A stretch of DNA of 64,000 bases from Jacaranda mimosifolia (GCA_018894105.1 CM032127.1:32662260-32726259); one strand, 5' to 3'; positions 45,441 through 58,380 are shown, counted from the stretch's first letter. The notes: generated by a model from the letters alone, not told the origin. Translations and numbers: made by a program.

Positions 45441-46566
45441 CAAGATTTTCATCAAATTGCATCATAAAATTTTTACTTCTGCAAATTGCGGTAACTCAAA
45501 TTTTACATTCGTGAATTTAATTATGTTTCAATTTGATACATAAATGATAAAGAAAAGATAAATCAACATTTACATTTAGTAAAAGAAAACATTTTTACTT
45601 CAAATCATGTTTTAGATAATTCTTTACAAATTATGTTGAAGTGAATGTAAATTTTATATCTCATGCACGAAAGTTATTAAAAGTTTTCAACTACGTGTAG
45701 TCTAAAAATGGTTTACATTCAAAAGAATTTGACATTAGGTATCCACTCCTTTAATTGACATGCTACTCTATTTAAATACATATAATTTTAAGTAGATTTA
45801 TATATTAATATTCAATGGGCAACTTACCTAAAAGTACCAAAAGCTATTTTCATCTTTTGATTCGGTTTTCACCTATTAAAATTATAGTTTGAACTCCCTA
45901 TCTCAAGTTTATTTTTTGAGTTTACTCCCCACTAATTTGAATTGGCCATAATACCCTTCTTTTATTTGTTTCTTTTTTTTTTATTGGCTAAAAATTTATC
46001 TCTTCTTCCCCAGAAACTCGACATTCATTCTTTGCTGTCTTTCTCGTTGTATGAAGCTTAGTCTTTTTCTTCATTCGGTCGCCATAGGATGAGGTTGAGT
46101 TTTTTTCTTCTTCCTATTGTTGCCAACAATAGTTCAGAAGATAAAAAAGATCCATTTCTCTACGTTTCCACTTGATATAACAACATTTTCAAACCCAAAT
46201 TATGAGGAATTAAAAAAGGGTAATTTCAAGAAAACAGGCTAAACCCTCTTATGGGCTCTGTAGATATATATATATTTCTTATTTTAAATAACTCAAAAAT
46301 GAAAGCATCCAAACATGATGGAATGAAAGTGTTTGGTGAAGCTGAGTGCATAACATCTTCCAGTTAAACTAGGTTAAGATCACTGTGACTTTGGGGATGT
46401 TTGGTCCATTCAAATCCCACTTGGATTCATTGCCATTAACTCAGAAAGTGTCTCAATGCTAATTTTATGGCTTTGAAAATCCAACGCAACATGTGCGCAT
46501 GGTGACGGATTTGAACCATGCTAACTACGACGAGGACATCGCGTTTTGAAGGAGGGATGTTTTTAA
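45441..46566. other. Spacer, no gene recognised
   Basis: AT-rich sequence. A B-box-like GGTTCAAATCC lies on the minus strand near 46510, but no tRNA fold or A box accompanies it. The 85-codon minus frame (46436-46693) runs into the (AAT)n repeat and is not supported as a gene. Confidence 0.45.
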
Positions 46567-46573
46567 TGCCCCA

Positions 46574-46616
<43 letters not shown>

Positions 46617-47400
46617 TGATTTACTATTATTAGCGGACTGTTATTTTTAAAATTGTAGTTATAAGTTACAAGTGGAATATAAAGTGGTATCACTTAAAAA
46701 TGAGAAATGTAGTGGTGTGTTAATCATGAAATAGTGGGGGAATATGGAGTAATAGCCTATTTATTCAATTATATATGAAGGTGCACTTATTTAAGAATGA
46801 GAAGAGTGGTGCATTATTGATGGATAGTGAGAATTAATTTATAAGTTACAAAGTTGCCAATATATATGTTGGGAATATGTGGAAACATAGATATCTTATG
46901 AGTAGAAAATGTTAGAAGAGGAAGAGAAAGTATTGGAGAAAGAATTAGGAGAGGAAGATTCTTGAAGGGTGTTTTTACTTAGTTTTATAAGAATTTGCAA
47001 GATGAGTGTTTTACATATTTTTAAGGTTTGAAATGCTCACAATTCTTAACATGAGAATATGTTTTGCATAGCCATGTTGACTGTAACACTTTGTTATATG
47101 ATATAAAATCTATGTGATACGAATCTTTGAATATGCCGGCTCGAAACTAAGTTCGAATACTTTGTGATTTTGATATGGCGGAGGGTTTGTCCACCGATTT
47201 TTGGATGTTATAATCTCATGGTCTTGTTAATTATAAGTTATTTTGAATATATTGCATCTTAAATATATGTAAAAAAATTTCTGGGCTTTCGAGCTCATTC
47301 TTTTTGTTGACATTTTCAGATATGGAGGAGAATTGGCAAGGTAAAGAGATAAGGAACAACTTTCAAGTTGTAGTCTTTTTATTGATTGATTTGTATATAA
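46567..47400 (+). repeat. gypsy LTR fragment, plus orientation
   Basis: Matches the reverse complement of 47640-48458 over about 800 bases (landmarks GTTATAAGTTACAAGTGGAA, GAAGATTCTTGAAGGGTGTT, GCATAGCCATGTTGACTGTA). Its 5' end is replaced by an (AAT)n run at 46573-46614, which appears to have expanded from an AATAATAAA in the LTR. It forms the left arm of a large inverted repeat. Confidence 0.8.
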
Positions 47401-47639
47401 AAATTTTATTTTATTTTATTAAGTTGGGTTGCCCCAAATGATTGTTTATTTATTTAATATAACTATCACAATCGTTGCACATATGATCTCCCATGTGAGC
47501 AAGGCCAAAAGTTTCATATAGCACAAAATGTTGTTCTTGAGAAAAACTTACTAGATAGTTTTACATATTCTAACATAACTTAAAAGTATCATAGGTCTTG
47601 TAATGAAGTAACATAGACACATCAATATGATAATAAAGA

Positions 47640-48458
47640 AACTCCAACTAGAAAATTTCCCTTGTCTCTTGGCTTCACTAATTCTCTTCTGCATCTGAAA
47701 TGTCAACAAAAAGAGTGAGCTTGGAAGCCCAGCAAGTATTTTAAATATGTTTATGATGAGAAATATTCAAAATAACTTAAGTAACTTTTAACATTACCAT
47801 GAGACCATAACACCCAAAAATCGGTGGACAAACCACCGCCATATCAAAATTCACAAAGTATTCAAAACTAGTTTTGAGCCGACATATTCAAAGATTTGTA
47901 TCGCATAGATTTCATGTCATATAACAAAGTGTTATAGTCAACATGGCTATGCAAAACATATTCTCATATTAAGGATTGTGAACATTTTAAACCTCAAACA
48001 TATGTAAAACACTCACATTCCAAATTCTTATAAAACTAAATAAAAACACCCTTCAAGAATCTTCCTCCCCTAATTCTTTCTCCAATACTCTCTCTTCCTC
48101 CTCTAATATTTTCTAACCTCATAAGATGTGTATATTTCCACATATTCCCAACATATATATAGGTAATTTTGTAACTTACAAATTAATTCCCATTATCCTT
48201 CAATAATACACCACTCTTCTCATTCTTAAATAGGATGGACCTCTACATATGCTTGCATAAATAGGCTATTACTCCATATTCCTCCACTATTTCATGATTA
48301 ATACCCACTATCTTCCTCATTCTTAAGTGATACCACTTCATATTCCACTTGTAACTTATAACCATAACTTCAAGAATAAAAGTCCACTAATTGTCATCAC
48401 TAAATTGGTTTAGAAATTAATTTATTATTAATATAATTATCTTTATATGGTTATTACA
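47640..48458 (-). repeat. gypsy 3' LTR, minus orientation, attached to pol
   Basis: On the minus strand it begins TGTAATAACC at 48458, right after the purine tract AAGGGGGGAAGAA and the end of the polyprotein, so this is the 3' LTR of the fragment at 48459-48902. The far end is uncertain and may reach 47500. Arm partner of 46567-47400. Confidence 0.75.
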
Positions 48459-48902
48459 TTCTTCCCCCCTTCAAATGAGTTTAGCCCTCTAAACTCAACA
48501 TAGCTTGAGTTTGAAAGAGTTTGGGATACTTGCTCCTCATGTCTTCTTCTGGCTCCCAAGTAGCTTCTCTTATATTGTAATTATACGTCTCAAAACTTGT
48601 TCCTTCCTATCGGCTATACAAATTGGATGCTCACCATATGTCAAATCCCTTCTAATTTGGAAGGGTTCATGATTCAGGACATGACTAGATTGGGGACATA
48701 CTTTCGTAACATAGAAACATGAAACACATTATGTACTCCTGACAACACTAGCGGTAATGCAAGTCTATAAGCAAGCTTTCCAACTTTTTCCAAGATTTCA
48801 AACAGCCCCATAAATTGAGGGCTTAATTTTCCACGAATTCCAAATATTAACACACCTTTTGTAGGGGAGACCTTGAGAAAAACATGCTCTCCCAAAGTGC
48901 TT
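48459..48902 (-). pseudogene. gypsy polyprotein C-terminus with chromodomain (Tekay-like)
   Basis: The minus-strand frame 48674-48895 reads GEHVFLKVSPTKGV, then KLSPQFMGLFEILEKVG, then SGVHNVFHVSMLRKYVP, the end of integrase in plant chromoviruses. Further on, after frame breaks, EATWEPEEDMRSKYPKLF at about 48510-48570 is a chromodomain ending, followed by a stop and the purine tract. Chromodomains direct such elements to heterochromatin. The rest of pol is absent: the copy is cut at about 48902 by an opposite-facing LTR fragment. Confidence 0.85.
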
Positions 48903-48904
48903 GT

Positions 48905-49350
48905 TTTTATATATGTTTAAGGTTTGAAATGTTCACAATCTTTAATATGAGAATATGTTTTGCATAGAAATATTGACTATAGCGCTTTGCTATATGATAC
49001 GAAATCTCTGCGATACGAATCTTTGAATAAGCTGGCTCGAAACTAGTTTTGAATAATTTGTGAATTTTGATATGGCGGTGGTTTGTCCATCTTTTTTTAG
49101 GTGTTATAGTCTCATGGTAATGTTATAAGTTACTTAAGTTATTTTGAATATTTCTCATCATAAACATATTTAAAATACTTGATGGGCTTCCAAGCTCACT
49201 CTTTTTGTTGACATTTCAAACGCAGAAGAGAATTAGGGAAGTCAAGAGACAAGGGAAATTTTCTAGTTGAAGTTTCTTTATTATCATATTGACGAGTCTA
49301 TGTTACTTCATTACAAGACCTATGATACTTTTATGTCAGAATATGTATAA
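48905..49350 (+). repeat. gypsy LTR fragment, plus orientation (second pair)
   Basis: Starts inside the LTR (ATATGTTTAAGGTTTGAAAT) and runs to TTTCTTTATTATCATATTGA. It is the left arm of a second inverted repeat with 49380-49795. Joined directly to the broken pol fragment. Confidence 0.75.
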
Positions 49351-49379
49351 CTATTAATAAAATAAAATAAAATATTTAT

Positions 49380-49795
49380 ACATAAATCAAATCAATAAAA
49401 AAACTGCAACTTGAAAGTTGTTCTTTATCTCTTGACCTTGCCAATTCTCCTCCATATTTGAAAATATCAACAAAAAGAGTGAGCTCGAAAGCCCATCAAG
49501 TATTTTACATATATTTAAGATGCAAAATATTCAAAATAACTCATAATTAACATGATCATGAGACTATAACACCTAAAAATCGGTGGACAAACCACTGCCA
49601 TATCAAAATCACAAAGTATTCGAAGCTAGTTTCGAGCCGGCATATTCAAAGATTCATATCTCATAAATTTCATATCATATAGAAAAGCATTATAGTCAAC
49701 ATGGTTATGCAAAATATATTCTCATATTAAAGATTGTGAACATTTCAAACCTTAAACATATATAAAACACTTACCTTGCAAATTTTTATAAATGT
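49380..49795 (-). repeat. gypsy LTR fragment, minus orientation (second pair)
   Basis: Right arm of the second inverted repeat; shares CGGTGGACAAACCACTGCCA and ATTTCAAACCTTAAACATAT with its partner in reverse complement. The ~30 bp spacer between the arms is AT-rich. Confidence 0.75.
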
Positions 49796-52129
49796 GATAA
49801 CTTATCTTTAGCATCTTGTACTGCATCACAGTAATTCTATACTCATTTATGTATAATTTAATTTGCCTCGATTTATTTGTGAAACAACATATAAGACCAT
49901 TCAAAAATAATAAAATCATATTTTCTTCAAGTAATAGTTGGGATACGCACGTGTTCAAATGGTTAGGAATACCACTACTAGTGTAAAATAATATTGTATG
50001 TGTGAAATAATTCATTTGGACGTCAACGTTATAGGGAAAAATAGGGGTTCGTGGTTGTACCAACATAGCAAGGTCTAAAATTGTTAAATTGCGCAATGCC
50101 TAAAATTTATAAAACTAATATTGCATAACAGAAAGGTAATATCTCGTTTTACCAAAATGGTACTTCACTTTGATTGATAAATACTCAACTCTAGAAATGT
50201 AATACTTTATATTTAGGATTTTGTACTGCATTATAATAATTCTATACTTATTCATGTATGACTTAATTTGCTTCAATTTATTGGTTAATCAACACGTAAG
50301 ACCATCAAAAAATAATAATTCATATTTTTTTTTCAAGTATTGATTGGGATATACACATGCTTAAATAGTTAGAAGTACAACAACTAATGTAAACTATTAT
50401 TGTATGCGGTAAAATAATTCATTTCGATATCAATGTTGTAGGGAATAGCCTAATTAACCTCAATTTTGTAGATGAAGCAATATATTAGACCATCCCAAAC
50501 ATTCAAAATATGTTTTCATTTATAAATAATGGGATACACGTGTTCAAATAGTGAATGCTTGAGTTTTATATATGCGTAATTCAAAACTAATTTCAAAATG
50601 CTTGCACCTCTTAACAATATGCTCAAAAATAGGTTTGCAATGGTGGCGTTGTATCCTTTGCACAATCTTATTAGTTATTTTTTCTTTCACGTTGAAAACC
50701 ATATTCTAAAAAAATAATGCTATTTTTGTCAAATTCAGTACTTGACTTTGAATATATTATACTGGACATTTATAATCTAGTACGCATTTGGAGTCTTTTT
50801 ATACTCATTTTTCCTTTGAGAAAATTTATGTCAATTTGATGGGTGAAAAAACATATAAGACCATCTAATACAATAAAATCATATTTTCTTAAAGTAATGG
50901 TCGTGATAGGTTTAAATGGTTGTGAAGACAACTGCTTGCACCCAACCACTTTTATTCTCATTTATACTAGTACAATGTATTGATGTATGTGGGAAATATA
51001 TCATTTTAACATCATCATAAGAAATCAAGCAATGTCTCATGAATCTATTAGTCGTAGAACTAAGAAATCATGGTTTGATAATCATACAATGACTCAAATA
51101 ATTAAATTCAACTTAATTTCTTATGTATTAAGAATGGTACTGTATATTGAGAAAATAATACCATTATTTCTATTATAGTACTTGATTCTTAATACATTAT
51201 ACTGGATTTTCCTAATCGATATGTTTTGGAGTGTTCTTATACTTATTTTTCCTTTAATTGAATTTACCTCAATTTGATGGATGAAACAAGATATAAGACC
51301 GTCTAATATAATAAAATTATATTTTCTTCAAGTAATGGTCGTGATAGTATATGTGCTAATAGTTGAGAACACAACTACCCACATCTAACCACTTGTGCTT
51401 TCATTTATACTAGTGCAAACCATTAGTGTATGAGGTAAATGGATCCTTCCGACACCACCATTGAAAGCCAATGAACTTATTATGACTATATAATCCCTAT
51501 GACTAATAAATCTTGGTTTGATAATCATACAATAACTAGATGAAGACAAATTCAACTTAATCTCTAATGTACTAAGAATGATATTGCAAATCGATAAAAA
51601 AAATACCAAAATTTGGGATTTTTTTACTCTATCTGTACAACTTTCTTCTGAATTTTCCCTTGTTCATTATTATCGTGCATGTTTTTTTATTGGCTTTTTT
51701 TAGGCTGAATTTATCTCAATTTGATGAATGAAACAACACATAAGACCCTATAATGCAATAAAATAATGTTTTCTTGACGTAATGATTGTGACAGTACTCA
51801 CGCAAATAGTTGGGAACACAAATACCCACATCCAACTACTTGTGTTCTCGTTCATGCTAGCATAAACTATTGGTGTATGAGGTAAATGGATCTTTCTGAT
51901 AGCACTAACGGAAGTCAATGAACTAACAAATCATGGTTTGATAAACATGTAATGGCTAAATCAAGACACACTCAACTTAATCTCTAATGTACTAAGAATG
52001 ATGTTGTAAATCGACAAAAAAATATCAAAATTTGATATTTTTATGCTTCATCTATGCAATTTTGTACTGAATTCTCCTTTGTTCGGTACTTATTTTGTGT
52101 GTTTTTATACTTGTTTTTCCTTTGATCGC
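49796..52129. repeat. Diverged long-period tandem array, about six units of 0.2-0.45 kb
   Basis: The landmark GAAACAACATATAAGACC and its variants recur at about 49887, 50287, 50480, 50850, 51283 and 51730. Each full unit also carries CAATTTGATGGATGAAAC-like sequence upstream and TTTTCTTCAAGTAATGGT-like sequence downstream. Period is irregular (about 190 to 450). Short open frames in it have no motif. The array ends where the copia LTR remnant begins. Family not known to me. Confidence 0.7.
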
Positions 52130-52428
52130 TTTTCATGGCCGATTTTGGTACTTTGATTGAGCAACCACTGAGCTGTCTTTTCTCCTCATTTTCAGCCAAC
52201 AACTTGCTGTTTTGGTGGTGAAAGAATGTGCAAAAATTGTTGAATTTTGGAGGCTTTGAAGTGGAGAAACTAGATTAAGGTGGTGGAGCTTGTTGATCTT
52301 CAAGGTGATTTTTAGCTTTCAAGTCCTAATTTATGGCATGTAGTTAGATCCTTGGGATGTAGATGATTAGTTTAATTTTACCTCTTTTTGGTTTAATTTT
52401 ATGGATCCTAATCTATCCTCTACCTTCA
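52130..52428 (+). repeat. copia 5' LTR remnant
   Basis: Aligned with the last 300 bases of the LTR at 2991-5183 (shared GATCTTCAAGG...-type and GATCCTTG landmarks). It ends CTTCA right before the primer-binding site. The upstream ~1.9 kb of LTR is absent, replaced by the tandem array. Confidence 0.65.
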
Positions 52429-52430
52429 AG

Positions 52431-52446
52431 TGGTATCGAAGCCATT
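52431..52446 (+). other. copia primer-binding site (tRNA-Met type)
   Basis: TGGTATCGAAGCCATT, compare TGGTATCAGAGCC of plant copia elements, complementary to the 3' end of initiator tRNA-Met. It sits two bases after the LTR end. Confidence 0.75.
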
Positions 52447-54416
52447 TTATGCCTAAATTAGGATTTTAGTGAATTAATTCATGTGATGGATTGATTCTAG
52501 ATCTCTAAATACTTGATTCAATTGATAATTTTGAGTGTTTGGGGGATTTTGCATGTGGCTCTATTGTGTTGAATTGAAATATGTCAATATGTGTTAAAGT
52601 GTTATTTCATATGTTGGCAAGAGTTTTGATTCAAATCTTATGATGTTAAATGTTGATTTAGCATTAGATGGTGTTTATATGGTGATACAGCATGTTAATT
52701 ATAGCTTTGATGTGTTTTGGCTATTTGTGGGTCTAATTAGATTGGAGTTAATTGGAGATTTTAGGATAATGTTGATTTTTACTTAGATTTGATTTTTGAA
52801 GTACTTTAAACACTTGAATTTCCAATTTTAAAAGTGTTTGAAATCTGGAAATTTGTCATAAGTTTTGTGAATTTGAGTTATGGAAGTGTCTATAAGTTTT
52901 GAAGCACAAAATAGGCCTTGGCATCATCCTAGGTGGTCGTTGGCTAAGCTACCGCCCTGTTACCAGTGCCTAGCCCAACAGCAAGCGCACTTGCTGCATG
53001 GCTGCATGGGCATATTAGGTAGCGGTTGGCCGGGCTACTTTGGGATGGCCTAGAAGCTTTGTTTTGTGTAATTTTGTGCTTTTAACTTCTTTAATTCAAG
53101 CAATTTTGATGCACAAAAGTTGTGCAATTGTTTCAAAATAATGTTGGACATTTTTGCTAGCTTCTAAAGTTAAGTTTAAGTTAATCTTCAATTTGGTTCA
53201 AAAATGAGATGCATAAAGAGCTATGCTTATTTTTGCCTATTAATTAATTGTTTATGAGATAAGCATTTAATTGGATGGATTGATTGTCAATTCTTGTTTA
53301 TTGTTTATTTAATTATTGAATGGATGATAAATGTATGAGAGATAATCATGAACCTTTAAATTGGTTTTATTTGTTTCAAAGTTGTTTGAAAGGGTTATAT
53401 TAAGTGGGGCTTGCATACCTCTTGAATTTTTACCTTATTATTGTAATGAGAGTAGAACTCTAGGGGTGACGATTTCTTTTCTCTTATAAAATGTTGCAAA
53501 GAGATAAAGAGGCGAAGAGGATCAAGGAGGCTTGAAGACCCTTGAATGTATGGGATACATTTATGTAATAGATATGATTTAATCAACCCACTTAAAGTCA
53601 ACTAAATAGTGCACCTATGGCTCTAATTGTACCACTTGGTTAAGGCTCATGTTCATCCCACTCTAGGGGCATGCTAGGCGCATTTACTTATTTATGCTTT
53701 CCTTTATCCTATTGATATATGAGATGCATGGTTAGGAAATCAAGAACCTAAATAAGAAGATAAAATTGACGAGATCTTTGAAAGTAAGAAAAATCCCTCA
53801 ACTTAGAAGAGTCTAGGTTTAACATAACATTAAGTCAAATTGAATACAAACTAAAAATGAGTTTTAATTAATCCAAGCCTTCTACTAATGAAAAGTACCA
53901 TGAGATGCTACCCTCATTTAGTGTTGGCTCACTAGTCATGGGACACTTTATTAGAGGAAAGCTATGATTACTTCCTCAGCATATGATGCACTTTAATTTG
54001 AAACTCACAATAACATTGTCTCACAAGTCGTGCAATGTCATAATGGAGTTTACAATTAAAGATTGATTGGTAGATACAGTTTAACACCTAGTAGTGTAGA
54101 TGTTGCATAAGTTGTGGCCTACACGAAAAGTGAGGCAAAACAAATCAAGGGTTGCATAGAGATGCAATTAGTAATAGTTACTTAACTTAGGATCATTTGT
54201 GGATGTCTCACGGATCATGGGTTCACAAATGATGCCTTTGGATCTTGATTCTCACTAGAAAATATGATTTTTTGAATTTCTTAAAGGGTGAGGAATTTGA
54301 TAAAATAGTGGGAGAAAAACATGCTTGAAAGTCCATAAACATGTTTTCAAATATCAAATTCAATCATAAGCTTATATTCTCTTTCTTGCTTTTGTAGATT
54401 TTTGAGATTTCAATCA
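52447..54416 (+). other. copia leader, non-coding
   Basis: About 2 kb between the primer-binding site and gag. A few short frames only. Long leaders are seen in some copia lineages. No other feature was recognised. Confidence 0.5.
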
Positions 54417-55230
54417 ATGGCAAAGAATCCATTTGGTGTTATCTTGGAAACCAATAAACTCATCGGGCCTAACTTCCGCAATTAGTTAAGGAACCTCAAA
54501 GTTATTCTTGACTCTAAAAAGAGAACTTATGTCCTTACTCAAAGTCCACCAGATACTGTTAGAGGTGACACTGACAATAAGGTTTGTGAAGCATTCAAAA
54601 AATAGGTGGAAGATGATCTTCAAACCCGTTGCCTTATGATGGTGTCAATTTCCAATGAGCTCCAAAAATCTCATGAAAACATAAAGAGTGTTTCTAAAAT
54701 ACATTTGCACATACAAGAGTTGTACAATGTGCAATTTAGACATGAACGTAACATGCTGTCTAGAGAGCTCTTTAGGACAAGAATGATTGAAGAGGTTAAT
54801 ATCCATTACCATGGCCTTAAGATGATCGGTCTCATTGAGAAGTTTGCTTAATTGGATGTGGTCATGGACAATGACCTTTATGTGGATTTGATCCTCCAAT
54901 CATTACCAAGCTCATTTGACTGATTTGTTATGAATTTCAACATGTCAAAATAAGAGGTTACGATTAACGATTGGTTATATATTGGTAACAACCAAGTCGA
55001 TGATGAAAAAGAATAAACCTTTGATGCTTGCATCATCCTCCAAGTCTAAAGGCACTAGGAGCAAGAAGAAGGGAGGTAAGTAAAAGAAATGTTCTTCTTT
55101 GAAAAGGAAGTAACTATTAAAGCCATATGGAGGAGTTAAGAAGAAAAGAAGAAAGGATAAGAAGGATGTCACATGTTTCTATTGTGGCAAAACAGAGCAT
55201 TGGAAGCGCAACTGCAAGGAGTAAGTCCAC
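54417..55230 (+). pseudogene. copia gag with zinc knuckle
   Basis: Starts MAKNPFGVILETNKLIGPNF at 54417. Continues, with stops near 54484 and 54602, through the 54606-54851 frame. It ends with a complete C-X2-C-X4-H-X4-C knuckle at 55174-55215 (CFYCGKTEHWKRNC). Gag forms the particle; the knuckle binds RNA. At least six stops or shifts are present. Confidence 0.85.
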
Positions 55231-57127
55231 TTAATGATAAATTCTTTTTCTTAGGTATTTGATACCATATGTGGTTCTCATTTTTATGGGGAATGGAAAG
55301 AAAAAGGACACTCAGTAATGGGGATATGATCCTCCACCTAAGCAATGGCGCAAAGGTTGCAGCCAAAGTTGAAGGCATAGTCAAGTTGGACTTAGGGAAT
55401 TCTTACATTGTATTAGATCCTTGCTTTTATGTACTCAATTTTGTTAAGAAAACATCATTTCAATTCCTATCCTAGATTCCGAAGGAAATGATTTTTCAAT
55501 CAGTGATGATAAATTGAAAGTAATAAAGGAAGGTTCTTTAATTGCATGTAGTACTTTAAACAATGGATTATACATATTAGATTTCTAACAATCACTTATG
55601 TACATTTAAAGAAATAAAAGAAAGTTAGATAACTAAGAAAATGCCTATCTTTGGCATTCGAGACTTGGACATATTTCCAAGAATAGGATGAACAAGGTAG
55701 AAGCCCTCAAAGCACTAAATGTTAGTAGTATAGAGGATATTCCTAGCTACTTGTAAATCTTGTTTAAAAGGAAAAATGACTAAGACTTTTTTTGTAGGAC
55801 AAACGGAGCGTTCCACAAGTCCTTTGGATTTGATTTATGTGGACATATGTGAGCTACTAAGAGCTAGTGTAAGAAGAGGCTATTCTTACTTCATTACCTT
55901 CATCAATGATCACATTTGATTCGGACATGTATATTTTATAAAGTATAAGTTCGAAGCTTTTGAAAAGTTTAAAGAGCATAGGAATGAAGTAGAAAAACAA
56001 CAAGGACTTAGTATTAAAACTCTTCAATTGGATCAAGAAGAGGAATATGTAAGTACTGAGTTCTTGGGTTATCTTAAAGGGAATGAGATTATCTCACAAT
56101 GGACTCCACCTGACACACCCCAACATAATGGAGTAGCTGAAAGGAGAAATCGCACCTTGTTAGACATGGTGCGTTCTATGATGAGCTAAACTGATTTACC
56201 TATCTCCTTTTGAGGATTCACCTTAAACACGACAGCGAAGATACTAAACATAGTACCTTTGAAGTCGGTGCCAAAGACACCACATGAGACATGGTATGAC
56301 AAATCACCCTCTTATTCTTATCTAAGAGTTTGGGGGTCTCCTACATATGTCAAGAGACTAGTGGGAGACAAATTGGATACGAGATCCACTTTGTGAAAGT
56401 TTGTCGAATACCCAAAAGAGTCTTTAGGTTATTATTTTTGTGATCCCTCGAAACAAATGATGTTTGTTTCAAGAAATGCCACCTTTTTAGAAAAGGAGTT
56501 TGTATTGGATAGAAAAGGCATTGCCATTGAAGTTTATAAAGTTCAAGTCGATCATATTATCCCACAAGCAATAGGAACAAAAGAGCATCCTAAGCCTCAT
56601 ACACAACCTCTTAGCAGGTCGGATCGAATTAAGAAGCAACTCGGAAAGTTCGGATTCCTTCATGAGATAAGGCAAACAGATAGTGATCCAAAGACTTATG
56701 AGGAATTTATGTCGGACATAGATTCGGGATATTGGCTTAAGGCCATGAAATCCGAAATGAAGTCCATGTATTCCAACAAAATATGAAGTTTGGTAGATCT
56801 ACTGGAGGGTATAGTACCTGTTGGTTGCAAGTGGATCTACAAGTGTAAGTTAGGAGTTGTTGAAGAGGTGACGATCTTCAAGGCTAGACTAGTGGCAAAA
56901 GGTTATACTCAAAGACTGGGTATTGGCTTTGAGAAAACCTTTTCACCAGTTGCTATGCCTAAGTCCATTAGGATTATAGTTGCCATAGCCGCTTACTATG
57001 CTATGAAATATGGCATACGGATGTAAAGACGTTTTTTCTCAATAGAAACATTAAAGAAAAAATCTATATACAGCAACCACAAGGTTTTACATCCAAATGG
57101 AGTGAGCAAAAGGTTTGTAAACTCTAA
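55231..57127 (+). pseudogene. copia protease, integrase and first RT part
   Basis: Protease: a DTICGSHFYG-like segment near 55260 where D-S/T-G is usual, degenerate. GAG-pre-integrase: YLWHSRLGHISKNRMNK near 55640. Integrase core near 55800-56200 with several frame changes. The 56457-56786 frame gives the integrase tail and RT start (YEEFMSDIDSGYWLKAMKSE). 56790-57026 gives GCKWIYKCKLG and EKTFSPVAMPKSIR. RT then continues to the insertion at 57128. Stops at 56787-56789 and 57027 separate these frames. Confidence 0.85.
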
Positions 57128-58300
57128 GGTGGTGATTAGTATGCAGGAATGGAATAAGGTGGAAATGGAAAGACTTTAGGAATGGAATGAAGTTGGGAAA
57201 GGAATTATGTTAGTATAGTTTATCCTATGATTAGTATATACAAGGAATGAGAAAGGGATGAAATCATCATTCCTTCTTGATTCCATTCTAATGATTGGTA
57301 AATAGGAATGACCAGTAGGAATGTGATCATTTTTTTAAATGACCAAATTATTCTTTTGTAAAAAAATTATTAAAATAAAAGTATTTATTAGTAAAATATT
57401 TTTTTTTATATAATATCATAGATATTTTTTTTAGAAAGCCTATAATTATGCAGTTTTAATATCACTTTTAATGTTATTCGAATTACATCAGTAAATATAT
57501 GCATTTTATATGTGAACAACAAGTTATATATGTTTACACAAAAAAAAGTATAAACACAATTCTTTTAAAATTATTATTTTTAAAATTATAATTTAGCAAG
57601 CTCTTTCGAATTTTTTGATAAAATATAATTATAAATTATAAAATATTTTATAACTAGAGTGCTTAACTTTTTTGTGATAAGGTTAGAACGATTTATTGTA
57701 CATTTTTATAAGTTTAATTTGAAGAGATGTTGATAGAATGGACAACTCTTCACTTACTAGTTTTGCATGTATTTTTTAATCATTCAAAGATGTGCGGAAA
57801 TAAATAATATTTCAAACTATATATATTTCATTAGCAAGTACAAAGTCAATGATATTTCTACTTTTTTTATTATTTATTATTTTTATTTTTACTATAATTT
57901 ATAATAATCTAATAATTTCTATAATATTACTAAAAAATATATGAATCAAATATATAATTAAATAAAAACACATAGCAGTCAAATAAGTTGTAATATAATA
58001 TCAAATATTTACAAAGTAAAGATTTCTTTTCTTAAATATAAAAGTATTTTGTTAAATTTTAGAGTGTAATTTTGTTAATATAAATATATATATATATATT
58101 TATATATATTCATTCCCGATGGATTGGGAGTAGCTAAACCCATGGGAGTGGAAGGGAATGGCTAAACCTATCCTTTTGGGAATGGTCACTCCGACGGGAA
58201 TGGGCATTCCCATCTCTAAATTGTACAAATCATGGGTTTGGGAATGGACTTCAGAATGCCCATTCCATTCTTACCATATTCCTGCATACCAATCATACCA
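57128..58300. mobile_element. 1173 bp TIR element inserted in the copia RT
   Basis: Flanked by TAA (57125-57127 and 58301-58303). Left end GGTGGTGATTAGTATGCAGG; right end read inward TGGTATGATTGGTATGCAGG, giving ~23 bp TIRs. Removing it with one TAA rejoins the copia RT reading after LVNSKV-type codons, as in the first copia copy. The ends include GGAATG-rich sequence (repeated GGAATGGA and its complement) and the interior is AT-rich without coding. TAA duplication points to PIF/Harbinger; superfamily not proved. Confidence 0.75.
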
Positions 58301-58380
58301 TAAAGGTTCATCTATGGACTAAAGCAAGCATCCCAAAGTTGAAACGTACATTTTGATAAGATAATCAAATCGTTTAGAAT
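58301..58380 (+). pseudogene. copia RT, continuation after the insertion
   Basis: Reads IYGLKQAS and then matches the first copia copy (from 1915 onward) up to about 58370, where homology stops at TCAAATCGTTT. This is the right side of an internal deletion. Confidence 0.75.

Noticed and set aside
46490..46540. tRNA-like B box on the minus strand
   Set aside because: GGTTCAAATCC is present, but no A box at the right distance and no acceptor stem could be drawn.
51987..52129. Start of the copia 5' LTR further upstream in the tandem array
   Set aside because: No alignment to the first copia LTR was visible there; similarity begins only around 52130.
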